Shown here: piece after piece, positions 1 through 4,915 of the stretch
Layout: each line of letters begins with the position of its first letter
How positions within the stretch are numbered: the stretch's first letter is position 1
Origin: Trueperaceae bacterium
GTDB lineage: Bacteria > Deinococcota > Deinococci > Deinococcales > Trueperaceae
Reading direction: 5' to 3'
Assembly: GCA_003567075.1 (NCBI GenBank)
Contig: PXAU01000144.1
Location: 1 to 5,717 of the forward strand
DNA length: 5,717 nucleotides
Program-made: the position numbers and the translations under genes
The notes under the pieces: generated by a model
Told to the model about the DNA's origin: nothing
What the model saw: only the letters and a program-made list of their open reading frames with translations
The model's database searches: none

Positions 1-288
1 GCCGTGGCCCCCTTCTTCGCCTTCCAGGCCGCGGGCGGCCTGGACCCCAACCTGGTGCTGCTCCCGCTGGCGGCGCTGACGCTCGCTGCCGGCGTCGGGC
101 TCTTGCGCCGGGCGGCGTGGGCGTGGCCGTTCACGGTGCTGCTCGCGCTCTCGGGCGTAGTCGTGACGGCCGGGCGGCTCTGGGCTGGCGGCGCACCGGA
201 GGGCCTGGTGCCGCCCTTGATCACGAACCTGGTGATCCTGGTGGTGCTGTACCTGGCACGCGAGCAGCCTGCAGGGGGCGCTTCCTGA
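1..288 (+). CDS. C-terminal part of a small multi-pass membrane protein (5' end outside window)
   Basis: Frame 1 is open from the first base to the TGA at 286-288. A GTG at position 4 could serve as a start, but only three bases precede it, so no ribosome binding site can be judged. A gene continuing from upstream is more likely. The 95 visible residues form three hydrophobic segments, at about residues 17-35, 40-57 and 70-87. A short basic turn (LLRRAAWAW) lies between the first two, and the tail (AREQPAGGAS) is polar and probably cytoplasmic. The pattern, with a pair of Arg followed by Ala-Trp and a final LVILVVLYL helix, resembles small uncharacterised integral membrane proteins. I recognise no catalytic motif or named family. 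The gene converges on the lipoprotein gene, with 49 bp between the stops that hold a strong hairpin. That it is a real membrane-protein frame is fairly sure; its function is unknown. Confidence 0.6.
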   Translation, partial: AVAPFFAFQAAGGLDPNLVLLPLAALTLAAGVGLLRRAAWAWPFTVLLALSGVVVTAGRLWAGGAPEGLVPPLITNLVILVVLYLAREQPAGGAS

Positions 289-306
289 GCCCGCGCGGTC
301 GCGGGC
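289..306. terminator. GC-rich hairpin between convergent genes
   Basis: A perfect 7-bp inverted repeat (GCCCGCG, loop CGGT, CGCGGGC) begins one base after the TGA of the left membrane-protein gene. It sits in the 49-bp gap before the stop of the minus-strand lipoprotein gene. The position suits a transcription terminator or a 3'-end stabiliser serving one or both genes. No T-tract follows on either strand, so it is not a canonical intrinsic terminator. Such T-poor hairpins are often proposed as terminators in high-GC genomes. The call rests on position and stem strength only. Confidence 0.45.
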
Positions 307-337
307 CCAGGGAAGCGTTGCGAACACGTACCCCAGG

Positions 338-1108
338 TCACTCCTCGTAGGGCACGTAGGTGCACGCCTGGAAGCAGTAGGCGTTGATGGAGAGCACGTA
401 GTCCGTGTAGAAGGGCATGCTCGAGGCGGAGCCGATGCGTACCAGGCAGTTGCCTGCGCCGCCCACGTTCGGGATCGAGTAGTTCCTCGTGCTGCCGCAG
501 CTGAGGTCGGTGCCGATCTTGTTCCCGGCGCTGTCGGTGAGCACGGCGTCGATGACGGAGCCGATCTCGGCTTCGAAGCCGCACTCTAGCGACATGGTGA
601 CGCGGGTGGTCGGGCTGTCGCCGTGCACGAGCCGGAAGGCCAGGAAGTCGAAGGGGTCGCCCGGGTTGCTGACGTCATTGCGAAGCTGCATGCCCCTCGT
701 GTCGATGGGTGTCGACGCGTTGAACAGCATGCGGTCGACCCACACGGGCGCCCCGGAGGTCTTGCGGAACTGGGCGTGGATGCCGGGGTTCGAGGCTGCG
801 TCCATATCAGGGAACGCGACGCCCTGGTAGGTCACGGTGACGAGTGTGGTTTCCTCCGGCAGGACCAGCGCGGGCGAGAGCGAGATGAGCCCCCCGTACG
901 TGAGGCCGTCGACATCGGTGCCGGACGGCAAGCCGGTGATGGCGACGGCCAGGTTCCCGGTGACGGGCGTGGGGTCGGGATCGCCGGCTCCCGTCGTGGC
1001 GCACGCAGCGAGGAGGAGCAGGTCGGCGGCAAAGGTCGCGCGCCGGGTCCACGATCGAGTGCGGACGGTGGGGTCGAGGATGTCGGTAGCTCCAGGAGGA
1101 CGCGGCAT
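338..1108 (-). CDS. Secreted lipoprotein of unknown function with Cys-rich C-terminal beta domain
   Basis: With the ATG at 1106-1108 the product has 256 residues. A basic segment (RTRSWTRR) is followed by a short hydrophobic stretch (FAADLLLLAAC) ending in a lipobox-like LAAC with Cys36, then a small-residue and acidic linker (ATTGAGDPDPTP). This indicates export and N-terminal lipidation. The Asp inside the hydrophobic core is unusual. The mature part begins with a beta-like segment (GNLAVAITGLPSGTD). Its last third holds five Cys (about residues 176, 204, 221, 245 and 249) in a pattern of alternating strands ending YVLSINAYC, which loosely resembles a bacterial pre-peptidase C-terminal (PPC-like) domain; that fold is inference. 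The frame is open upstream to a GTG at 1234, with another ATG at 1201, but that stretch is Arg/Pro-rich and uninformative. The SD before 1108 is poor (GAGGGC, two bases away), so the start is uncertain. It is probably transcribed separately from, or weakly with, the methyltransferase gene upstream. Confidence 0.72.
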   Translation of the reverse strand: MPRPPGATDILDPTVRTRSWTRRATFAADLLLLAACATTGAGDPDPTPVTGNLAVAITGLPSGTDVDGLTYGGLISLSPALVLPEETTLVTVTYQGVAFPDMDAASNPGIHAQFRKTSGAPVWVDRMLFNASTPIDTRGMQLRNDVSNPGDPFDFLAFRLVHGDSPTTRVTMSLECGFEAEIGSVIDAVLTDSAGNKIGTDLSCGSTRNYSIPNVGGAGNCLVRIGSASSMPFYTDYVLSINAYCFQACTYVPYEE

Positions 1109-1215
1109 GCCCTCGTCGGTCGTGGGCCTCGCCCTGCACGCGCGTGGCGCGAACGGGTCGATCGGCGCGGCCCACGCTGGGCGCCGTCGTCGCTGGGGCA
1201 TCCTGGCAAGCAGCC

Positions 1216-1234
1216 CGTGACACGAGCGTGACAC
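1216..1234 (-). promoter_or_regulatory. Tandem GTGTCACG direct repeat, candidate operator upstream of the lipoprotein gene
   Basis: Read on the minus strand, two identical octamers GTGTCACG are separated by CTC, giving an 11-bp period, or one helical turn. The pair lies about 108 bp upstream of the chosen lipoprotein start and 35 bp after the methyltransferase stop. Known OmpR/PhoB-family response regulators bind two direct half-sites at 11-bp spacing, and the pho box contains TGTCA half-sites at that period. A similar pair occurs at 2600-2618. If the lipoprotein actually starts at 1201 or 1234, the repeat would overlap the start region or the coding sequence, which would weaken this reading. 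No regulator gene is visible in the window. Confidence 0.35.
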
Positions 1235-1268
1235 CGTGCCGTTGGCAAATCGAGCCTGCGGCGCTGCC

Positions 1269-2474
1269 TCAGGCCCGAACCTCTCCCACCACGATGGCGT
1301 TTCGCAGCCCTCCCGTCACCACGGGAAGGCGCCGCTCGAGGGCGATGCGCGGGTGCTGCGCCAAGATGTCCGGTTCGGGGAAGAGCAGCGCGAAGCGCCA
1401 GCCGGGCGCGTGCGACAGCACGTCGCGCAGCAACTCGGCCGGCGGCGCGCCGACGGCCGTGGCGGCCTTGCCGTAGGGCGGGTTGGTGAGCAGGAGGGGC
1501 CGCTGCGCTCCGTGCTGGCGCGCCAAGGCGGCCAGGTCGAGGGTCTGCGCGGCCCCCGCCTGCAACTCCACGTGCTCGCCCAAGTCGGCCGTGTCGAGGT
1601 TGCGTCGCGCCACGGCCACGGCCTTCTCGTCGACGTCGCGGCCCACGTAGCGAGTGCGGTGCGCCGCGCCCGCGTGCGCCGCGCCCGCGTGGGCCTCCCA
1701 GCTGCGCCGCGCCTGGCGGTCGCGCTCCGGCTTCCAGGCCGGCGACGCCGCGAAGGGCGGTCGCCGCCGACGCCCGGGCGCCAGCCCAAGGGCCAGCTCC
1801 AGCGCCTCGGTCAGCACGGTGCCCGAACCGCAGAACGGGTCGAGCACCAGGTCGGCCTCGTGCGTGGCCCCGAAGCGCGCCAGCGCCGCGGCCGTGGTCT
1901 CGCGGATGGTGGTGCGCGACACCCACTTGTCCCCGGCGCGTCGGTAGAGCGGTCCGCCCAGGTCGAGGGCCACGGCTGCCCGGTCGTGCTCGAGCCGGAG
2001 GTGCAGCGTCATCGGCGGCGCGCCGTCGGCCTCCGAGTCGAGACCGTGCCGCTGTAGCGCCCCGCGCAGGGCCCGTTCCAGGCCCTCGTCGTCGCGCAGC
2101 CGCGACCCTATGGAGCGCACGCGCACGGTGAGCGAAGAGCGCTCGGGCAACCACAACGACCAGCGGACACGCGTCAACTGGTCGAACAGCATCGGGAACG
2201 ACCCCGCAGCGACCCCGTCGGCCAGCACCACGCGCAGCGATTCGGCCAACCGCAGCCCCAGCAGGGCCTGGTAGAGGGTGTCGAACGGCGCCTCGAAGGT
2301 CACCCCGCCCGGGCGCGCCGCGACCCTGCTCACGTTGTCGAGCGCGCCGACCTCCTCGGTCAGCAGCGGTTCCAGGCCGAGGGCGCAGGTGGCGACGAAG
2401 CGCTGGCGAACTGGCCAGACGTGCCGTTTGATGGCCCGCAAGCGGGCGGCGTCAGTGCTAGGGACGTGCGGCAT
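1269..2474 (-). CDS. THUMP-domain SAM-dependent RNA N2-guanine methyltransferase (RlmL/YpsC/Trm14 type)
   Basis: The 401-residue product starts at ATG 2474, placed by a GAGGAG ribosome binding site five bases upstream; the frame continues upstream without coding character. Residues of about 26-176 fit a THUMP RNA-binding module (FVATCALGLEPLLTEEV at its start, VRVRSIGSRL in its second half). Next come a linker with LYRRAGDKW and a Rossmann methyltransferase domain. This has SAM motif I DPFCGSGT (212-219), an acidic motif GRDVDEKAV (278-286), and the NPPYGK motif (331-336) typical of enzymes methylating an exocyclic amino group of guanine. The segment after motif I (LALGLAPG...FAASPAWKPE) matches the RlmL/YpsC pattern. 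The length suits the stand-alone form, since E. coli RlmL is fused to RlmK and is about 700 residues. The substrate could be 23S rRNA (m2G2445-like) or tRNA (m2G6, as for TrmN/Trm14), and the sequence alone does not decide. It is a cytoplasmic RNA-modification enzyme. Oddity: an in-frame 15-bp tandem duplication near residues 262-271. Confidence 0.9.
   Translation of the reverse strand: MPHVPSTDAARLRAIKRHVWPVRQRFVATCALGLEPLLTEEVGALDNVSRVAARPGGVTFEAPFDTLYQALLGLRLAESLRVVLADGVAAGSFPMLFDQLTRVRWSLWLPERSSLTVRVRSIGSRLRDDEGLERALRGALQRHGLDSEADGAPPMTLHLRLEHDRAAVALDLGGPLYRRAGDKWVSRTTIRETTAAALARFGATHEADLVLDPFCGSGTVLTEALELALGLAPGRRRRPPFAASPAWKPERDRQARRSWEAHAGAAHAGAAHRTRYVGRDVDEKAVAVARRNLDTADLGEHVELQAGAAQTLDLAALARQHGAQRPLLLTNPPYGKAATAVGAPPAELLRDVLSHAPGWRFALLFPEPDILAQHPRIALERRLPVVTGGLRNAIVVGEVRA
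1661..1690. repeat. Perfect 15-bp tandem duplication inside the methyltransferase gene
   Basis: The 15-mer GCGCCGCGCCCGCGT occurs twice in immediate succession, at 1661-1675 and 1676-1690, with no mismatch. On the coding (minus) strand it gives a duplicated five-residue unit, seen as HAGAAHAGAAH, in the variable linker between SAM motif I and the GRDVDEKAV motif. Since 15 is a multiple of three, the frame is kept. It looks like a recent slippage duplication in a loop that tolerates length change. Confidence 0.9.
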
Positions 2475-2479
2475 GCGGA

Positions 2480-2485
2480 CTCCTC
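2480..2485 (-). promoter_or_regulatory. Shine-Dalgarno site fixing the methyltransferase start
   Basis: GAGGAG on the minus strand lies five bases (TCCGC) before the ATG at 2474. It decides this start over the GTG/ATG codons further upstream, where the frame stays open to 2606. The same leader (CGAGGAG-TCCGCATG) occurs almost unchanged before the divergent gene at 2708. Confidence 0.8.
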
Positions 2486-2599
2486 GAGGACGGACGGGTG
2501 CTGGCAGGCAGCCCAAGTGCCAAGAGCGTAGCGCGACGTGGCGTGGCGCGTGTCGGCGCGTTCCGCACTTCCCTATGAAGCCGATCGATCCTCGCCAGT

Positions 2600-2618
2600 G
2601 CGTCACGCCCGTGTAACG
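2600..2618 (+). promoter_or_regulatory. Second GTGTCACG-like direct repeat, candidate operator upstream of the DUF3592 gene
   Basis: GCGTCACG (2600-2607) and GTGTAACG (2611-2618) are separated by CCC, giving the same 11-bp period and orientation rule as the repeat at 1216-1234. The two 19-base elements agree at 16 positions. This copy lies 89 bp upstream of the ATG at 2708 and points toward it. It is 125 bp from the methyltransferase start in the opposite sense. The match could mark a shared response-regulator-type site, or it could be chance in GC-rich DNA. Confidence 0.3.
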
Positions 2619-2696
2619 CCGCCAGCGCTAGCGTCGGGTGCGAAGCCGTTCGTGCGTCATCGCAGCGTGTATCGAGGTGCCGCCTGATGGGCGCCG

Positions 2697-2703
2697 AGGA
2701 GGT
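2697..2703 (+). promoter_or_regulatory. Strong Shine-Dalgarno site fixing the DUF3592 gene start
   Basis: AGGAGGT lies at optimal distance (GGAGG, then TCCGC) before the ATG at 2708-2710. The in-frame ATG at 2687, seven codons earlier, has no ribosome binding site and would place this AGGAGGT inside the gene, so 2708 is preferred. Confidence 0.85.
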
Positions 2704-2707
2704 CCGC

Positions 2708-3205
2708 ATGGCGGGGCAAGGGGAGACGATTGGGTTCAGCGTCCAAGCCTGGTTCGAGCTGTTTGGCCTGTTCGGTTGGCTTGTCATCGCCGCTGCGCTG
2801 CGTGTGGTGGTGCCCGCGGGCCGGCGTCTGGCGCTCGGGATCGTGAGCCGCGGCTGGCCGGCTACCGCTGGTTGGGTGATTCACAGCGAGATCACCACTG
2901 CCATGTCCGGCACGTCGGACCGCCGTCGGCTGCAGTACGTGCCCGAGATCGGCTACGAGTACGAGGTGCGGGGCCGAGCCTACGCCGCCAGCGCGGTCGC
3001 CGCGCGGCGTCCAGGGTTCTCGCATCGCGAGGCCTGCGAGGACCTGCTGGCGTCCTACCCGCAGGGCGCGAGCACCGTCGTCCATCATCATCCGGCGCGT
3101 CCAGAACGGGCGCTGCTGATTCCTGGCTGGCATCTGGCTGACGCGGTCGAGATCCTGGCCGGCCTCGCTTTCGCCGCAGTTGGCCTGGCTATCGCGCAGC
3201 GGTGA
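2708..3205 (+). CDS. DUF3592-type two-TM membrane protein
   Basis: The 165-residue product starts at ATG 2708, directly after a near-perfect AGGAGGT. A hydrophobic helix at about residues 14-37 (FELFGLFGWLVIAAALRVVV) and a second at about 143-163 flank a soluble central domain. This domain has the sequence pattern of DUF3592: GWPATAGWVIHSEI, then YVPEIGYEYEVRGRAY, then YPQGASTVVHHHPARPERALLIPG close to the second helix. The family normally has about 130-200 residues, so this is full length. The domain is predicted to be an extracytoplasmic beta structure between two membrane anchors. No enzymatic activity is known for the family, and none is suggested here. The HHH in the strand where relatives often have a Tyr-Asp pair is a local feature. 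It is the first gene of the plus-strand group, but 168 bp separate it from the ligase gene, so co-transcription is uncertain. Confidence 0.85.
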   Translation: MAGQGETIGFSVQAWFELFGLFGWLVIAAALRVVVPAGRRLALGIVSRGWPATAGWVIHSEITTAMSGTSDRRRLQYVPEIGYEYEVRGRAYAASAVAARRPGFSHREACEDLLASYPQGASTVVHHHPARPERALLIPGWHLADAVEILAGLAFAAVGLAIAQR

Positions 3206-3247
3206 TCCGGTGCGCGGCCTCGAGCGCATCCTTGCGTGGTTCGGGGT

Positions 3248-3276
3248 GTCACTCGGGTAAGGGTTGGGCAAGTGAC
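3248..3276. repeat. Short inverted repeat in the gap before the ligase gene
   Basis: GTCACT (3248-3253) and AGTGAC (3271-3276) form a 6-bp inverted repeat with a 17-base spacer, within the 168-bp gap between the DUF3592 stop and the ligase ATG at 3374. The left arm is part of GTGTCAC (3246-3252), the same core as the direct repeats at 1216-1234 and 2600-2618. The geometry would suit a dimeric regulator site, but six-base arms are easily found by chance. Otherwise the gap 3206-3373 holds no convincing promoter, terminator or gene. Confidence 0.25.
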
Positions 3277-3373
3277 GCGCGCGTTCGGACAGGACGCGCA
3301 GCCCAATGTGATGCGCCGGCTCTCGTGCGTGACGCGCCTGGGACCTGCGTGCGGCGCGGTAGGCTTCGAGTCA

Positions 3374-4915
3374 ATGCAGGTCCCCACCGCCGACGTGACG
3401 GAGCGTCGTGAGACGAGTGGTCCCGAGTCCGGCTCGGGCATGCGCCGCGTGGGCGTTGGTGCGCTGCTCGCAGCCTCGCTGCTGACGCTCAGCGCCTTCG
3501 CGGCAGGCGATCCCGGGACTGCCTACTGGGGCGTGGCATACGTGCTCGTCGTGCTGGTTGCCGTGGTCCTGGCTCGCTGGAAGCCGGTGCGACGACTTAT
3601 CGTCTTCGCGCTCGGGGCATACGCCCTTGCGCTGACGGCGGCAACGCTGGTCGCCGGCAGTCGGGCGTGGCTCGAGACCGTGGAGGGAGTTCGGGTCACC
3701 CTCCTCGGTGCGAACCCGAACGTGATCGCGGCTGGCCTGGTGACGGCGTTCACCGCATGGGTCGCCGTGGCGCCCAGGCGCCGCTGGGTGTGGTGGGGCT
3801 GGCCGTTGGTGGCCCTCGCTGTTGTGTACACGGGCTCGCGCGCGGGTGTCGGTGCGCTGCTTGTGGCTGGCACCCTGTGGGTCGTGCTCGAGGTGCTCCC
3901 GCGCCGACGGCGCGCGTTGCTGGGCATCGTGCTGTTCATCGCCCTGGTGTCCGCTGCGGCGCTCGTGTGGCAACGAGGGGTGGTGGAAGCCACCCCGAAC
4001 CTGCTCGCAGCGCCCAGCGACTTCACGCAAGTCGCGTGGGATGCTCGGCACGCCGAGCGTTTCGTCGTGATCGACGACGCTGGCCCCGGCCCATTCGAGG
4101 GCGCGCGAGCGCAGCGCTTGGTCGCGACGGCTGCTGAGGACGTGAGCCTCGTCGTCTACCAGAGCGTCGGGCGCTCCGAGGTCGGGGTGCCGTACGTGGC
4201 CTCGTTGTACCTGCGAGCCGACGTTCCACAACGGGTCCGGCTCAACTCGAACCTAGCCAGCCTGGTGTGCGAGGTCGACGACGTTTGGCGTCGCTGCGTC
4301 ACGCCGGCAGCGTACGGCAACGATCGGTCGATGAACCAGCTCAAGCTCCATACCGCGTCGCGCGGTGGCACGTTCGATGTCTACGCCTTCGGCGCGCAAT
4401 ACGAGCGCGGCAAGGAGGTGTCGGCGTTCACCGATGCGCGCCCGAGGTGGATCCCGCAGGCGATGGTGCGGCGGCTCGACCTGCGTCGACTCGACCTGGT
4501 GCCCGCCGGTCGAGTCGGGTCGCTGCAGGCCGGATGGTCGATCGTGCGTGAGCGGCCATGGTTCGGGATCGGTCAGGCGAAGGCGCCGGACGAGTTCCTC
4601 GAGCGGACGCGTGCGGCCGGCACGGAGGTCCTCACGTACGCTCACAACCTGCTGGTGCAAATCCTGGCCGTGCACGGCGTCGTTGGGCTCGCAGGGTGGT
4701 TGGTATTGGTGGTCGCCGTGCTGAGCGCCGTCTCACGTGAGGGTCGGCGGCGCCTGGCGCCGCTCTGTTTCGCGGCTCTGGTGCTCGCGACGTGGGACGT
4801 CACGTTCTTCGCCTTGACCGGCTTCCTGCCGATGACGCTCGCGATCGCGCTCTGGACGCGGACGAACCATGAGGATTCTCGCCTGTCGGCGACGATGCCG
4901 TCGGGCACGACGTGA
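3374..4915 (+). CDS. O-antigen ligase/polymerase (Wzy/WaaL-type) with inserted jelly-roll-like domain
   Basis: With ATG 3374 the product has 513 residues; ATG 3440 (491 residues) lies nearer to the first helix, and neither has a good ribosome binding site. About ten membrane helices are visible, at roughly residues 29-45, 52-67, 74-94, 116-133, 137-153, 157-176, 181-199, 434-453, 460-478 and 479-495. Family signatures are LGANPNVIAAGL (111-122), TGSRAG (153-158) with the conserved Arg, and WSIVRERPWFGIG followed by YAHNLLVQILAVHGVVG (422-438), whose His is equivalent to the essential one in WaaL-type ligases. The family uses undecaprenyl-linked glycans at the outer face of the cytoplasmic membrane; ligase and polymerase cannot be told apart here. 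Residues 208-362, between the two halves, are an extra beta-rich domain (separate entry). The stop overlaps the GTG of the transporter gene, so the two are probably coupled. Family assignment is firm; the glycan and acceptor are unknown. Confidence 0.87.
   Translation: MQVPTADVTERRETSGPESGSGMRRVGVGALLAASLLTLSAFAAGDPGTAYWGVAYVLVVLVAVVLARWKPVRRLIVFALGAYALALTAATLVAGSRAWLETVEGVRVTLLGANPNVIAAGLVTAFTAWVAVAPRRRWVWWGWPLVALAVVYTGSRAGVGALLVAGTLWVVLEVLPRRRRALLGIVLFIALVSAAALVWQRGVVEATPNLLAAPSDFTQVAWDARHAERFVVIDDAGPGPFEGARAQRLVATAAEDVSLVVYQSVGRSEVGVPYVASLYLRADVPQRVRLNSNLASLVCEVDDVWRRCVTPAAYGNDRSMNQLKLHTASRGGTFDVYAFGAQYERGKEVSAFTDARPRWIPQAMVRRLDLRRLDLVPAGRVGSLQAGWSIVRERPWFGIGQAKAPDEFLERTRAAGTEVLTYAHNLLVQILAVHGVVGLAGWLVLVVAVLSAVSREGRRRLAPLCFAALVLATWDVTFFALTGFLPMTLAIALWTRTNHEDSRLSATMPSGTT
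3995..4459 (+). other. Carbohydrate-binding-module-like domain inserted in the ligase protein
   Basis: About 155 residues follow the seventh helix and precede the second conserved ligase block. They open with TPNLLAAPSDFTQVAW, and continue with strand-like stretches (VSLVVYQSVGR, YVASLYLRADV, VRLNSNLASLVCEVDDVWRRCVTPA). They close with FDVYAFGAQYERGKEVSAFTDARP. The opening NLL...P.DF...W and closing GAQ.E.G..-.S.F patterns recur in jelly-roll sugar-binding and phage-fibre domains, which is family knowledge recalled from patterns, not a search. Two Cys (about residues 299 and 308 of the protein) could form a disulfide on the outer side of the membrane. The binding function is inference. Confidence 0.6.
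4475..4517 (+). repeat. Five-codon tandem repeat plus perfect 10-bp inverted repeat at the domain junction
   Basis: CTCGACCTG occurs at 4475-4483 and 4490-4498 with a 15-base period, giving RRLDLRRLDL in the protein. Overlapping it, CGACTCGACC (4487-4496) is perfectly inverted as GGTCGAGTCG (4508-4517) with an 11-base loop. This is the strongest hairpin found in the window. It sits just where the inserted jelly-roll-like domain ends and the second ligase block begins. Confidence 0.85.

Larger units (their letters stand above)
2475..2707. other. Divergent intergenic region between RNA methyltransferase and DUF3592 gene
   Basis: This 233-bp region must hold the promoters of both divergent genes. 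No convincing -35/-10 pair is visible. A weak plus-strand -10 candidate, TATCGA, is at 2670-2675. A weak minus-strand candidate, TACGCT, lies near 2530. Other landmarks are the GTGTCACG-like direct repeat at 2600-2618, the 8-bp palindrome CGCTAGCG at 2626-2633, and near-identical translation leaders at the two ends. No credible small gene is seen. Confidence 0.5.

Noticed and set aside
1254..1274. Possible terminator after the methyltransferase (GCCTG/CAGGC stem)
   Set aside because: Only five base pairs, an 11-base loop that includes part of the stop codon, and no T-tract.
1661..1690. Tandem repeat considered as CRISPR-like or satellite
   Set aside because: Only two contiguous units without spacers, in frame inside a gene.
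1236..2057. Plus-strand open frame of 273 codons opposite the methyltransferase
   Set aside because: Arg/Gly/Val-rich antisense shadow caused by high GC; no domain, no ribosome binding site.
832..2154. Long minus-strand open frame of 440 codons overlapping the methyltransferase and lipoprotein genes
   Set aside because: The translation is an Arg/Ala/Pro-rich shadow without motifs; the overlapping frame holds clear THUMP and methyltransferase motifs.
3236..3373. Upstream extension of the ligase frame to GTG 3236
   Set aside because: The added 46 residues look non-coding, no ribosome binding site precedes the GTG, and membrane topology begins well downstream.
3202..3411. 69-codon frame whose GTG overlaps the DUF3592 stop (GTGA)
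   Set aside because: The overlap is attractive, but the product is a Ser/Arg/Gly-rich sequence without features and runs into the ligase start.
3371..4231. Minus-strand open frame of 286 codons opposite the ligase
   Set aside because: Low-complexity His/Arg/Glu-rich translation, antisense to a frame with strong membrane-protein and family signatures.
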